A stretch of 34,074 nt of DNA from an uncultured Veillonellaceae bacterium (GTDB lineage Bacteria > Bacillota > Negativicutes > Selenomonadales > Selenomonadaceae). How positions within the stretch are numbered: position 1 is the first letter of the stretch; each line of letters begins with the position of its first letter. Positions 22,707 through 30,761 of this stretch are shown piece after piece. Position numbers and translations under genes: made by a program. The stretch is from contig OMZR01000027.1 in assembly GCA_900315575.1 (NCBI GenBank), forward strand, positions 1-34,074. Direction: 5' to 3'. The notes beneath the pieces were generated by a model. That model was not told the DNA's origin. It was given only the letters and a program-made list of their open reading frames with translations, and made no database searches.

Positions 22707-23279
22707 ATGGGAGAAGCAGCGTACAAGGAGCCGCCCTGGGTCGAGCTTATCGACGGCAAGACCGTCATGATGTCGCCGCGGCCGCGCATCGACCATAATC
22801 GCGTGATTCGAAATCTCACGCGCATTTTCGGGGATTATTTATGGAACAAGCCCTGCGAAGTGTTTTCTGACGGCGTCGATGTGTATCTCGATGAAAAAAA
22901 CCATTTCATCCCGGATGTCATGATCGTCTGCAATCAGGACATCATCTGCCCGGATGCCATCCACGGGGCACCGGATCTCGTCGTTGAAGTGCTGTCACCA
23001 ACGACCACGAATTACGACCGTGGCAAGAAAATGGAAGCTTACGCCCGTGCCGGCGTCAAAGAATACTGGATCATCTCCCCCATCGGACGATTTGTCGAGG
23101 TCTATCTTCAGAGAAACGGAAGGCTGGTATTTGATGCCGCCTATGAGGACGTTCCCGACTGGGAACTCGATCGAATCCAGCCAGACGACCGTACAAAAAT
23201 TCATGACACGATCAAGGTTTCGCTTTACGATGATCTCATCGTCCATGTTCATGACGTCTTCTACAAGCTCAGTGGCTGA
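22707..23279 (+). CDS. Uma2-family (DUF820) PD-(D/E)XK endonuclease-like protein
   Basis: A 190-residue protein with the Uma2 layout: WVELIDGKTVMMSPRPRIDH, then DGVDVYLDEKNHFIPDVMIV with a catalytic-type Asp after the IPD turn, and LVVEVLSPTTTNYDRGKKME followed by YARAGVKEYWIISP. The (I/V)PD...EVLSP...DRGKK pattern is the modified PD-(D/E)XK core. Biochemical function is poorly known; these genes are common in selfish or multi-copy families. The ATG at 22707 with AAAGGAGG 7 nt upstream is chosen over an upstream ATG at 22608 that lies before the -10 box. It is a single-gene unit. Confidence 0.88.
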   Translation: MGEAAYKEPPWVELIDGKTVMMSPRPRIDHNRVIRNLTRIFGDYLWNKPCEVFSDGVDVYLDEKNHFIPDVMIVCNQDIICPDAIHGAPDLVVEVLSPTTTNYDRGKKMEAYARAGVKEYWIISPIGRFVEVYLQRNGRLVFDAAYEDVPDWELDRIQPDDRTKIHDTIKVSLYDDLIVHVHDVFYKLSG

Positions 23280-23303
23280 ATATCCATACATCGTGCAGAC
23301 AGC

Positions 23304-23334
23304 AAGGAGCCGCAGCATTTCGCTGCGGCTCCTT
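23304..23334. terminator. Bidirectional terminator between convergent genes
   Basis: A 13-bp perfect stem, AAGGAGCCGCAGC / GCTGCGGCTCCTT, with a 5-nt loop, lies between the Uma2-like gene and the phosphomannomutase gene. T-rich sequence follows on the plus side. Confidence 0.8.
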
Positions 23335-23390
23335 CGAGGTTTCTTGCGTTGATTGCTTTTAGAATTTTGGATGACGTACGGGCTGCCAGC

Positions 23391-24743
23391 TTATTTGCGG
23401 ATTTCCGCGAGGAGCTCCTTCGTCTTTTCCTCGCAAAGAGCCTTGTCGCCGCGCGTCTCGATGTTGAGGCGGATGACGGGCTCCGTGTTGGACTTGCGGA
23501 GGTTGAAGCGCCACTCGGGGAATTCGACGGAGAGGCCGTCGACTTTCGTGACTTTGCCCTTCGGGCCGTAGTCTGCCTCGATGCGGTCGAGCACGGCCTG
23601 CGCATCGGCAACCTTGCTGTTGATTTCGCCCGAAATCGGGAATTTCTCCATGCGCTCTTTCATGAGGTCGGAGAGCGTCTTGCCGTCGGCCTGGGAAAGC
23701 AGTTCGAGGACGAGCAGCCACGGAATCATGCCGCTGTCGCAATAGGAGAAGTCGCGGAAATAATGATGGGCGCTCATCTCGCCGCCGTAGACGGCATTGA
23801 CTTTGCGCATCTTGTCCTTGATGAAGGCATGGCCGCTCTTGCACATGACGGCCTCGCCGCCGTTCTCCTCGCAGATCTCGATCGTGTTCCAGATCAGGCG
23901 CGGGTCGTAGATGATCTTGGCGCCCGGGTTCTTGGCGAGGAACGCTTTCGCGAGGAAGCCTACCATATAATAACCCTCGATGAAGCCGCCCTTTTCGTCA
24001 AAGAGGAAGCAGCGGTCGAAGTCGCCATCCCATGCCACGCCGACATCTGCATGCTGCTCGCGCACGACTTTCGCCGTCGCCTCGCGGTTCTCCTGCAGGA
24101 TCGGGTTCGGCACGCCGTTCGGGAAGTTGCCGTCCGGCTCGTTGTAGACCTTGATGAGGTCGAACGGGAGCTTCTTCTCGAGCGCGTTGATGATCGGGCC
24201 GGCCGCGCCGTTGCCTGTGTTCGCGACGACCTTGAACGGCTTGAGCTTCGAGACGTCGACATAGGAGAGGATGTGGTCGACGTACTCGCCCGCGACGTCT
24301 TTCGTCTCGACTTTGCCCGTCGCGGTCTTCGGCTCGAACGTGCCTTCCATGACGGCTTTCTCGATGTCCTTGAGGCCCGTGTCGCTCGAAATCGGGCGCG
24401 ACTCCTTGCGGACGAACTTCATGCCGTTGTACTCTTTCGGGTTGTGGCTGGCCGTGATCATGATGCCGCCGTCGAGGCCGAAATGCGCCGTCGTGAAGTA
24501 GATCATCTCCGTGCCGCACTGGCCGATGTCCATGACGTCGCAGCCGGCTTCCGTGAGGCCCTTGACGAGCGCGTCGCGGATGGACGGGCCCGAGAGGCGG
24601 ATGTCGTGGCCGACAGCGACTTTCTTCGCGTCGAAGAGGCCCGGGAAGACGCGGCCGATGCGGTACGCGAGCTCTTCGTTGACGTCCTCGGGATAGACGC
24701 CGCGGATGTCGTAAGCGCCGAAGCCTTTGTTGCTGAGTCTCAT
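23391..24743 (-). CDS. Phosphomannomutase/phosphoglucomutase
   Basis: A 450-residue alpha-D-phosphohexomutase. The phosphoserine loop is MITASHNPKEYNG with catalytic Ser99. The metal loop is AWDGDFDRCFLF (DxDxD), the sugar-binding loop GGEMSAHHYFRD and the phosphate-binding loop RKSNTEPVIRL. It interconverts hexose-1- and hexose-6-phosphates, feeding nucleotide-sugar synthesis for surface polysaccharide; Man versus Glc preference cannot be told. The start at 24743 (MRLSNKGFGAYDIRG) has GAGGGGG 9 nt upstream. The in-frame ATG at 24761 overlaps that ribosome site and is less likely. Confidence 0.93.
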   Translation of the reverse strand: MRLSNKGFGAYDIRGVYPEDVNEELAYRIGRVFPGLFDAKKVAVGHDIRLSGPSIRDALVKGLTEAGCDVMDIGQCGTEMIYFTTAHFGLDGGIMITASHNPKEYNGMKFVRKESRPISSDTGLKDIEKAVMEGTFEPKTATGKVETKDVAGEYVDHILSYVDVSKLKPFKVVANTGNGAAGPIINALEKKLPFDLIKVYNEPDGNFPNGVPNPILQENREATAKVVREQHADVGVAWDGDFDRCFLFDEKGGFIEGYYMVGFLAKAFLAKNPGAKIIYDPRLIWNTIEICEENGGEAVMCKSGHAFIKDKMRKVNAVYGGEMSAHHYFRDFSYCDSGMIPWLLVLELLSQADGKTLSDLMKERMEKFPISGEINSKVADAQAVLDRIEADYGPKGKVTKVDGLSVEFPEWRFNLRKSNTEPVIRLNIETRGDKALCEEKTKELLAEIRK

Positions 24744-24872
24744 AGAAAAATACCCCCTCATTTATGATGAATATGTCACATTGTCTTTCTTTTTTGTATA
24801 TTCTAGGAACGGGCGAAAAAATCCTCCATCCATTGCGGGAAAATTTTGAGCGTTCTGCGAAGGCTTCGGGAT

Positions 24873-24914
24873 GTTGCAATTGCAACCGCGATTCCCATAG
24901 ACGCCTGCTATAAT
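24873..24914 (+). promoter_or_regulatory. Activator-site promoter of the crp/fnr-ccm operon
   Basis: The perfect palindrome GTTGCAATTGCAAC (24873-24886) is followed after 22 bp by TATAAT (24909-24914). No -35 consensus exists. With the start about 7 nt after the -10 box, the palindrome is centred near -41.5, the class II position for Crp/Fnr-type activators. The same half-sites, spacing and a CCTGC-TATAAT junction occur before nrfHA. Confidence 0.8.
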
Positions 24915-24974
24915 GAAGAAGATGAAATTGAACAAAAGCCGAACATCATTTTCCAAAAGAAGGCTGGTGCATCC

Positions 24975-25652
24975 ATGACAAGAGACGAAGAACTCAGCGA
25001 CCTGCCGTTCTTCCGCGATCTCGCCGCCGATGAAATCCGACGCTTCCTGCACGCCACGGGCGCGGGGGAAAAACGCTACGCGAAAGGCGACCGCATCCTG
25101 CGCGCCTACGAGGACAACGGCTCCCTCGGCGTCATCGTCGAGGGACGGGGCCAGGTGCTGACGGAAGACCGCTTCGGGAACGAATCGTCGAGCCACCTGC
25201 TCGAGCGCGGAGCCCTGCTCGGCAGTACGTCGGCCATCCTCGGCGCGCCGGGCATCGCATCCGTCGTCGCGCTCACGGAGACGCGCGTGCTCTGGGTCGC
25301 CTGGCGCGCGCTGATCACGGCGGGCACGCGGCTCGGCCGCATCCACGGCATCGTGATGAAGAACCTGCTCGTGTCGTTCTGCCGCAAGAACTACCTCATG
25401 ACGCAGAAGATCGAGGTGCTCTCGCAGAAGACGCTGCGCGAGCGCATCATCCTGTACCTGCTGCAGCGCGAAGCGCAGCAGGAAGCGCCGGATGTCAAGG
25501 TGCCGGGCCGCCTCCAGCTCGCGCGGGAGCTCTCGTGCAACCGCAGCGCGCTGACGCGCGAGGTGCGGGCGATGGAGGATGACGGCCTGCTCGTGACGGG
25601 CGAAGGGTGGATGCGTCTCGACCATGCGCGGCTCGAGGAGGAGCACAAATGA
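24975..25652 (+). CDS. Crp/Fnr-family transcriptional regulator of the ccm-nrf module
   Basis: A 225-residue protein. Residues 1-120 form a cyclic-nucleotide-binding-like beta-barrel (LPFFRDLAADEIRRFLHATG, KGDRILRAY, LGVIVEGRGQVLTED, GALLGSTSAI). A long dimer helix follows, then the C-terminal winged HTH VPGRLQLARELSCNRSALTR EVRAMEDDGLL. The N-terminal domain lacks the Cys set of [4Fe-4S] FNR, so it is not a direct FNR-type oxygen sensor; a haem- or NO-sensing type is possible but unproven. The ATG at 24975 has GAAGG upstream. It overlaps ccmA by ATGA and is preceded by a palindrome also found before nrfHA, so it probably activates itself, ccm and nrf. Confidence 0.88.
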   Translation: MTRDEELSDLPFFRDLAADEIRRFLHATGAGEKRYAKGDRILRAYEDNGSLGVIVEGRGQVLTEDRFGNESSSHLLERGALLGSTSAILGAPGIASVVALTETRVLWVAWRALITAGTRLGRIHGIVMKNLLVSFCRKNYLMTQKIEVLSQKTLRERIILYLLQREAQQEAPDVKVPGRLQLARELSCNRSALTREVRAMEDDGLLVTGEGWMRLDHARLEEEHK

Positions 25653-27163
25653 GCGGACGCATCGCCGTAACGCTTACGGGCGTGTCGAAACGCTTTGGCA
25701 ATCATACGGTGCTCGAAAACGTCTCGTGCACGCTCGAAGGCGGCCGCATTGTCGCCATCACGGGGCGCAACGGCAGCGGCAAATCGACGTTTTTGCGCCT
25801 CGCCGGGCATCTGCTGCGGCCGAGTGAAGGGAGAGTCGTCGTGACAACCGGAGATGCCCCGCTGACGCGCGACGGCCTGCGCCGCCATCTCGGCCTGCTC
25901 GCGCCGGAACTCGCGCTCTCGCCCGAGCTCACGGGGATGGAGAATCTCGACTTCCTCGCGGGCCTGCGCGGCAGGGCGCTTACGGATGACGAGAAAACCG
26001 CCCTCTGCGAGCGCGTCGGCCTCGCGCCCGAAGATGCAAGAAAGCGCGCAAGAGCCTGCTCGACGGGCCAGCGCCAGCGCCTCGCCCTCGCCATCCTGCT
26101 CGCAAGCGGCGCCGACCTCTGGCTGCTCGACGAGCCAGGAGCGAACCTCGACGAGGCAGGAAGAGAAACCGTGCGGCGAGAAGCGAGGGCGGCCGCAGAG
26201 CGAGGGGCGCTCGTGATCATTGCAACAAATGATGCGGGAGAAGCGGCGTGGGCAGATGAAGTTATTGAACTTGGAATATCCAGTACCACCGTCCGGCCAC
26301 AGCCTCAAACTACCCTCTCAGCCGCCCTTCGGGCGCCAGCTCTCCCAGAGGGAGAGCCTTACGAAAAAGAAACGACCGCATCTTTTCAAGAAAAGCCAGA
26401 CATAAGAGCAGCAGCCTCCACCTATGGGGGAGGTGCCGAGCGCCAGCGAGGCGGAGGGGGTAGTTCAGGGGCACGCACTACCGAGCTTGCCTATCCTCCC
26501 GCCTCTGCCACCTTCCACCTTCTCCGCCGCGAGCTTGTCTCTGCGCTCCGCTCCCGTTCTTCCCTTGCCGTTATGGCGCTCTTCTCCATCACGGCGCTGC
26601 TCGCGCTCTCGATGGCGCTTGGCGGGACGGTGCTCTCCCCTGCCCCGCTTTCTGCGATGCTCTGGGCGCTTTTGTTCTTTGCAAGCTCCATGGGACTCGG
26701 CGGGACGTTTGCGGCCGACGAGGCGGCGGGGACGCTGCTGACGTTACGCGTCTACGGCGCGGGACAGGCCGTGCTCTATGGCAAGACGGCGTTCTCGCTT
26801 TTGATGCTCCTATTGCTCGCCGTCGTGCTCGTGCCGCTGTTCTTCGTCCTGCTCGACGCCTCCTGCACCCTGCCGCTGCTGCTTCTCGCCACGCTCGTGC
26901 TCGGCCTGCTCGGCCTCGCGGCGGCGGGGACGCTGCTCTCGGCGCTCACGGCAGGCTCGGAGGGCCGCGCGGCAGGCGGGCTGCTGCCCGTTCTGCTGCT
27001 CCCCGTCATCCTCCCCGTCTTCCTGCCCGCCGTCTCCCTGACGCAGGCCGCGCTCGGAGGACACCCAGCCGGCCTCTCGCTTCTCGTCGGCATGGGGCTC
27101 TACGACCTCCTGCTGCTCGTCGGGTCGTCGCTGCTGTTCGATGCGCTGTGGTATGAGGACTAA
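25649..27163 (+). CDS. CcmA-CcmB fused haem ABC transporter (ATPase plus permease)
   Basis: 504 residues. Residues 1-215 are the CcmA ATPase: Walker A GRNGSGKST at 39-47, signature CSTGQRQRLALAIL, Walker B LWLLDEPGANLD and the switch His replaced in the IIATNDAGEAA region. Residues about 220-272 are a low-complexity linker encoded by two GC-rich repeats in inverted orientation. From about 285 on is CcmB, with six hydrophobic segments and FFASSMGLGGTFAADEAAGT. In System I cytochrome c maturation, CcmAB powers release of haem-loaded CcmE. CcmA and CcmB are normally separate. The junction suggests the repeats removed the stop and start, joining them in frame. It overlaps the regulator by 4 nt. 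Confidence 0.85.
   Translation: MSGRIAVTLTGVSKRFGNHTVLENVSCTLEGGRIVAITGRNGSGKSTFLRLAGHLLRPSEGRVVVTTGDAPLTRDGLRRHLGLLAPELALSPELTGMENLDFLAGLRGRALTDDEKTALCERVGLAPEDARKRARACSTGQRQRLALAILLASGADLWLLDEPGANLDEAGRETVRREARAAAERGALVIIATNDAGEAAWADEVIELGISSTTVRPQPQTTLSAALRAPALPEGEPYEKETTASFQEKPDIRAAASTYGGGAERQRGGGGSSGARTTELAYPPASATFHLLRRELVSALRSRSSLAVMALFSITALLALSMALGGTVLSPAPLSAMLWALLFFASSMGLGGTFAADEAAGTLLTLRVYGAGQAVLYGKTAFSLLMLLLLAVVLVPLFFVLLDASCTLPLLLLATLVLGLLGLAAAGTLLSALTAGSEGRAAGGLLPVLLLPVILPVFLPAVSLTQAALGGHPAGLSLLVGMGLYDLLLLVGSSLLFDALWYED
26310..26465. repeat. Inverted pair of GC-rich repeats inside the ccmA-ccmB frame
   Basis: The left arm (26310-26358) is, on the minus strand, GGCTCTCCCTCTGGGAGAGC, then TGGCGCCCGAAGGGCGGC, then TGAGAGGGTAG. 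The right arm (26413-26465) is AGCCTCCACCTATGGGGGAGG, then TGCCGAGCGCCAGCGAGGCG, then GAGGGGGTAGTT. The outer ends are the GGTAG ends, opposite to the arrangement at 20854-21041. About 54 bp lie between. All of it is open in the coding frame. Confidence 0.85.
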
Positions 27164-27170
27164 GATGATT

Positions 27171-27194
27171 CAGGCCCCCTCTAGAGGGAAGCTG
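27171..27194 (+). repeat. Possible decayed repeat copy
   Basis: CAGGCCCCCTCTAGAGGGAA resembles the first hairpin of the GC-rich repeat family, then diverges. It lies in the 59-bp gap between ccmB and ccmC. Confidence 0.35.
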
Positions 27195-27222
27195 AAGTTC
27201 GAATGATTACAGGAATGATTTT

Positions 27223-27870
27223 ATGAAATTCTTTATGCCCTTTATTGCAGTACTCACTCTTCTTGTCCTCGCGCTCGTCTTCTTCGTCGTCCCTCCCGCC
27301 GAGGGCCTTGGGAACTTCGTGCGCATCATCTTCATCCACATCCCTTGCGCCTGGATCGGCGTGCTGGCGTTCCTCGTGGCCGCCGTCTATGCAATCCGCG
27401 TGCTGCGCGGCGGACGTGACGGGGCAGCTACGCCTGCCGCCATCGCTCATGCCGACCATCTCTCGGCCCGCTCGGCCGCGCTCGGCCTGGCGTTCACGGC
27501 CGTCGCGACGGTCACGGGCGCGATCTTCTCGCGGCTGACCTGGGGCGCGTTCTGGAATTGGGATCCGAGGCAGACGACGATTCTCTGCCTGCTGCTGATC
27601 TATGCGGCGTATCTCGCGTTGCGCTCCGTCACGGCCGACCCCGAGCGCCGCGCCCGCGTCTCGGCCGTCTACGCGCTGTTCTCGTTCCTCGCCGTGCCGT
27701 TCCTCGTCTTCGTCATCCCGCGCTTCTATTTCTCCCTGCATCCCGAGCCCGTGCTGAATGCGGCCGGCCATGTGGACATGGATCCCATCATGCTCCTCGT
27801 GCTGCTGCTCGCGCTCGCGGACGTCACGCTCATCTACTTCGCCCTGCTGCGGAAAGGAGCAGCATCATGA
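27223..27870 (+). CDS. ccmC: CcmC, haem transfer protein of cytochrome c maturation
   Basis: A 215-residue membrane protein with six hydrophobic helices. It contains the tryptophan-rich haem-binding signature LTWGAFWNWDPRQT and flanking His residues, one in IFIHIPCAW and one in RFYFSLHPEPV. CcmC presents haem to CcmE on the outer face of the membrane. At 215 residues it is a little shorter than the Escherichia coli protein. It ends overlapping ccmE by 4 nt. No ccmD-like small ORF is apparent next to it. Confidence 0.92.
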   Translation: MKFFMPFIAVLTLLVLALVFFVVPPAEGLGNFVRIIFIHIPCAWIGVLAFLVAAVYAIRVLRGGRDGAATPAAIAHADHLSARSAALGLAFTAVATVTGAIFSRLTWGAFWNWDPRQTTILCLLLIYAAYLALRSVTADPERRARVSAVYALFSFLAVPFLVFVIPRFYFSLHPEPVLNAAGHVDMDPIMLLVLLLALADVTLIYFALLRKGAAS

Positions 27871-28244
27871 ACCGAAAAATATTATTTGTCATCATCGCGC
27901 TCGCATTCTTAGGTTATGTCGGCTACAGCTTCATGGATTCCGTGACACCGTACGTCGGCATCGCCGAGGCCGAATCCTCGAAATCGAACGTCCAGGTTAA
28001 GGGCCTGCTCGCGAAATCCGCGCCCGCACCTGCCATGGACGGCGACGATTTCGTCTTCACGCTCGAGGACGAAGCGGACGGCAAGACGATGGAAGTCCGC
28101 TACCACGGGCAGAAGCCCGACCAGTTTGACCAGGCGCACCACATCGTCGCCATCGGCCGCTACGACGGCACAGCGTTCCAGGCCGACAAGCTCCTGATCA
28201 AGTGCCCGTCCAAATATGAAAAAGAAAAGGGGAATGCAAAATGA
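27867..28244 (+). CDS. ccmE: CcmE haem chaperone, CXXXY type
   Basis: A 125-residue protein with an N-terminal signal anchor (ILFVIIALAFLGYVGYSF) and the OB-fold CcmE core (NVQVKGLL, VFTLEDEADGKTMEVRYHG, PDQFDQAHHIVAIGRY). The covalent haem site in most bacteria is HxxxY; here the equivalent segment is LIKCPSKYEKEK, with C113 and Y117. This CXXXY variant is known from archaea and Desulfovibrio-type bacteria. The GGAAAGGAG ribosome site lies within the end of ccmC. It carries haem from CcmC to CcmF. Confidence 0.92.
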   Translation: MNRKILFVIIALAFLGYVGYSFMDSVTPYVGIAEAESSKSNVQVKGLLAKSAPAPAMDGDDFVFTLEDEADGKTMEVRYHGQKPDQFDQAHHIVAIGRYDGTAFQADKLLIKCPSKYEKEKGNAK

Positions 28245-30217
28245 CGTCTGCACTCCCAACCTGCGGCGAACTGCTGCTCGCCCTCTCGCTCGGCACGGCA
28301 CTGCTCTCGTGCCTCGCGGCCATCGGCGGCGGACGCTGGCGCAGGATTTCGCGCCTCGCTGCCCTGCTCGCGGCGCTCGCCGCCCTCGGCTCCGCCGCCA
28401 TGCTCTTCGCGCTGTTCCTCGGCAACCATTTCGAAGTCGCCTATGTCATGGGCTACTCATCAAAGAGCCTGCCGCTGCTCTACAAGATTTCGGCGTTCTG
28501 GGCGGGTCAGCAGGGCTCGTTCCTGCTCTGGCTCGCGTTTCACGCGGCGGCGTCGCTCGTTCTCTTGCGCTGGAGCCGTGCCCGCGCGGAAAAAGCGGCT
28601 GACACCGCCATGAAAGATGCCACGCTCGCCATCTTCCTGCTGCTCGAAGCCGTGCTCGCGATGCTGACGCTCGCAAAGAGCCCATTCGAGCTCGCAGAGG
28701 CCATCCCAGCCGACGGCGCGGGCATGAATCCCCTGCTCATGGACCCGTGGATGGCGATTCATCCGCCGATCCTGTTCCTCGGCTACGCGCTGCTCGCCGT
28801 GCCGCTCGCCTGTTCGGCTGGGGCGCTCCTGACGCGCACGCCGGCCGACAGCTGGCTCGACACGGCGCGAAGCTTTACGCTCGTCGCCTGGAGCTTCCTC
28901 GGCGCGGGCATCTTCATCGGCGCTTACTGGGCGTACAAAGTGCTCGGCTGGGGCGGTTTCTGGGGCTGGGACCCTGTCGAGAATTCCTCGCTCGTGCCGT
29001 GGCTGCTCGCCTGCGCGCTGCTGCACCTGCTCGCGATGGCCCGCACGCGGCCGGGCGTCCTGCCCGTCACGCACCTCGCCGCACTCTTCACCTACGCGTT
29101 CGTGCTCTACGGCACGTTCCTGACGCGAAGCGGCATTTTAGGCGATTTCTCCGTCCATTCGTTCGCGGGCACGAGCATCGGCCTCACGCTCGCCGTCATC
29201 AACGGCATCGTCGTGCTCGCGGGCCTCGCGCTGCTCTTCGTCCGCGCCGACAGCCTGCCGCAGACGCCGATGTACGACAGCCACGCGAGCCGCCCGTTCT
29301 TCGTGCTGCTCGGCATGCTGCTGCTCGTCTTCGTCGCGGCCATCGTCTTTGTCGGCATGTCCATGCCGCTCCTGACGCAGCTCATGGGCAAGCCGGCCGC
29401 CGTCGATACAAGCTTCTATACCAAAACGACGGCGCCGCTCGCCGCCGTCCTCGCCGCGCTGATGATTTATGCTTTCGCCAAGCACTGGGTCCAGCACCGC
29501 GGTGCCCTGCTCGCCCACATCGGCACGCTGCTCGCCCTGCTCGCCATCGTCACGAGCGCGAGCGGCACGAGCGAGACGGCCACGCTCGCCCCGGGCGAGA
29601 CGCAGACGATTGCCGGGCACGAAGTCACGTTCGAAGGCCAGCAATTCGAGATGGACGGCTCATCGAAAGCCTACGTCTACACCGTCGATGGCAATCGCGC
29701 CGCCGCTCAGACGAAGCTCAAGCCCAGTGGCGAAGACGCCGCCCGCGAGCCCGCCATCCTGCGCGGCCTGACGGGCGACCTCTATCTCGCCCCGACGCCG
29801 CCCGAAGACGAACGCGAAGAAATCCTCCTGAAGCGCGGCAAGATGCAGATGGACGATCTCTTCGCCTACCGCTACGAAGACGTCACGATGGAGCCCGAAG
29901 GCGACCACCTGCGCGTGACGGCCGACGTCGCCATCACGGACGGCGAAACCGTCGAACACGCTGCGCCCGTCATCCTCGCGACCGACACCGGCGGCAAGAG
30001 CGAGCCCGTCTCCGTCATGGATGGCAGAAAACGCCTGCGCCTCACGGGCGTCTCCGGCGACCAGGGCGCCATCCGCCTCGAAATCCTCCCATCCATCGAA
30101 GAACTCGAATCCCAGCCCGTGCGGCTGCAGTTCAGCACGAAACCATGGATCTGGGTGCTGTTCCTCGGAGCGGGACTGGTGGTGCTTGGAGGGTTTGTTG
30201 CGGCGAAAGAGGAATAA
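28241..30217 (+). CDS. ccmF: CcmF, cytochrome c haem lyase subunit
   Basis: A 658-residue polytopic membrane protein of the haem-handling family. The WWD-type motif is GWGGFWGWDPVENSSLVPWL. Conserved regions include FWAGQQGSFLLWLAFHAA, MDPWMAIHPPILFLGYALLA and FLTRSGILGDFSVHSF. A large external domain lies in the C-terminal third (LAPGETQTIAGHEVTFEGQQ onward) before the last helix, IWVLFLGAGLVVLGGFVA. It ligates haem to CXXCH apocytochromes. It overlaps ccmE by 4 nt and ends the operon. No CcmG, CcmH or CcmI is encoded here. Confidence 0.95.
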   Translation: MTSALPTCGELLLALSLGTALLSCLAAIGGGRWRRISRLAALLAALAALGSAAMLFALFLGNHFEVAYVMGYSSKSLPLLYKISAFWAGQQGSFLLWLAFHAAASLVLLRWSRARAEKAADTAMKDATLAIFLLLEAVLAMLTLAKSPFELAEAIPADGAGMNPLLMDPWMAIHPPILFLGYALLAVPLACSAGALLTRTPADSWLDTARSFTLVAWSFLGAGIFIGAYWAYKVLGWGGFWGWDPVENSSLVPWLLACALLHLLAMARTRPGVLPVTHLAALFTYAFVLYGTFLTRSGILGDFSVHSFAGTSIGLTLAVINGIVVLAGLALLFVRADSLPQTPMYDSHASRPFFVLLGMLLLVFVAAIVFVGMSMPLLTQLMGKPAAVDTSFYTKTTAPLAAVLAALMIYAFAKHWVQHRGALLAHIGTLLALLAIVTSASGTSETATLAPGETQTIAGHEVTFEGQQFEMDGSSKAYVYTVDGNRAAAQTKLKPSGEDAAREPAILRGLTGDLYLAPTPPEDEREEILLKRGKMQMDDLFAYRYEDVTMEPEGDHLRVTADVAITDGETVEHAAPVILATDTGGKSEPVSVMDGRKRLRLTGVSGDQGAIRLEILPSIEELESQPVRLQFSTKPWIWVLFLGAGLVVLGGFVAAKEE

Positions 30218-30270
30218 AGTTCTCTGGCAAGAACCATATCTTTTGAATACTGAACGTGCCGCGCCTGCCA

Positions 30271-30453
30271 GGCTCCCTCTGGAGGGAGCTGTCGCCGACA
30301 GGCGACTGAAGGAGTAGTAAGATGCTGAAGCCGAACGAGCTTTTACAACGCAGCTAAAGACTTTAGTTGCGCCGCAAAAGCTCGTTCGGCTATTGCATCC
30401 AACTACTCCCCCCGCCGCTCACGCGGCCCGTCCCCCCTCAATGAGGGGGGCTG
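30271..30453. repeat. Composite palindromic element with a second, unrelated core hairpin
   Basis: The left arm (30271-30325) has GGCTCCCTC-TG-GAGGGAGC, a hairpin GTCGCCGACAGGCGAC, and GGAGTAGTAAGATGC. The right arm (30395-30453) is an inverted variant ending in CCCCCCTCAATGAGGGGGG. The core pairs AGCCGAACGAGCTTTT (30329-30344) perfectly with 30376-30391, with an inner stem GCAGCTAAAG / CTTTAGTTGC. Its layout equals that of 20854-21041, but the core sequence is different. It may terminate ccmF transcription. Confidence 0.85.
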
Positions 30454-30496
30454 AAAAACGTACCGAACGCGACGAATAGCCCTTCTTCGGACACCA

Positions 30497-30601
30497 AAAA
30501 GACTGCCCATGCGAATCCCGTTCGTGTGACGGCCGCACAACGCGGCTCGTCGCACATCGTATCATGCCGTCAGCATGCCGGGATTCGCAGGGCAGTCTTT
30601 T
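30497..30601. ncRNA. Structured element, candidate small RNA or terminator-closed RNA
   Basis: Outer arms of 23-24 nt (30497-30520 and 30579-30601) pair nearly perfectly with one bulged A; the outermost part is AAAAGACTGCCC / GGGCAGTCTTTT. Inside, TGACGGC (30527-30533) pairs with GCCGTCA (30566-30572). The 105-nt fold ends in TTTT on the plus strand. It lies between ccmF and the nrf promoter. I recognise no riboswitch class, and it encodes no clear peptide. Transcription is inferred only from structure. Confidence 0.45.
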
Positions 30602-30668
30602 CGTGTCGCGCCACGCCCCCTCTCCGCGTGCCCCCATCCCAAAATCTATGAAAATTTTCTGAAAACAA

Positions 30669-30710
30669 GTTGCCGCTGCAACGACGAACACGCCAGAACC
30701 CTGCTATAAT
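30669..30710 (+). promoter_or_regulatory. Activator-site promoter of nrfHA
   Basis: GTTGCCGCTGCAAC (30669-30682) is GTTGC-N4-GCAAC, followed after exactly 22 bp by TATAAT (30705-30710), with CCTGC directly before the -10 box. This is the same architecture as the promoter at 24873-24914. No -35 consensus is present, as expected for class II activation. Confidence 0.82.
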
Positions 30711-30761
30711 CAAACTAAATCATGGAACATCCCATGATGAAACGCGAAAGAGAAGGAAGCT

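Noticed and set aside
23349..24767. 472-codon plus-strand frame opposite the phosphomannomutase gene
   Set aside because: Antisense shadow; the minus strand has all four phosphohexomutase loops.
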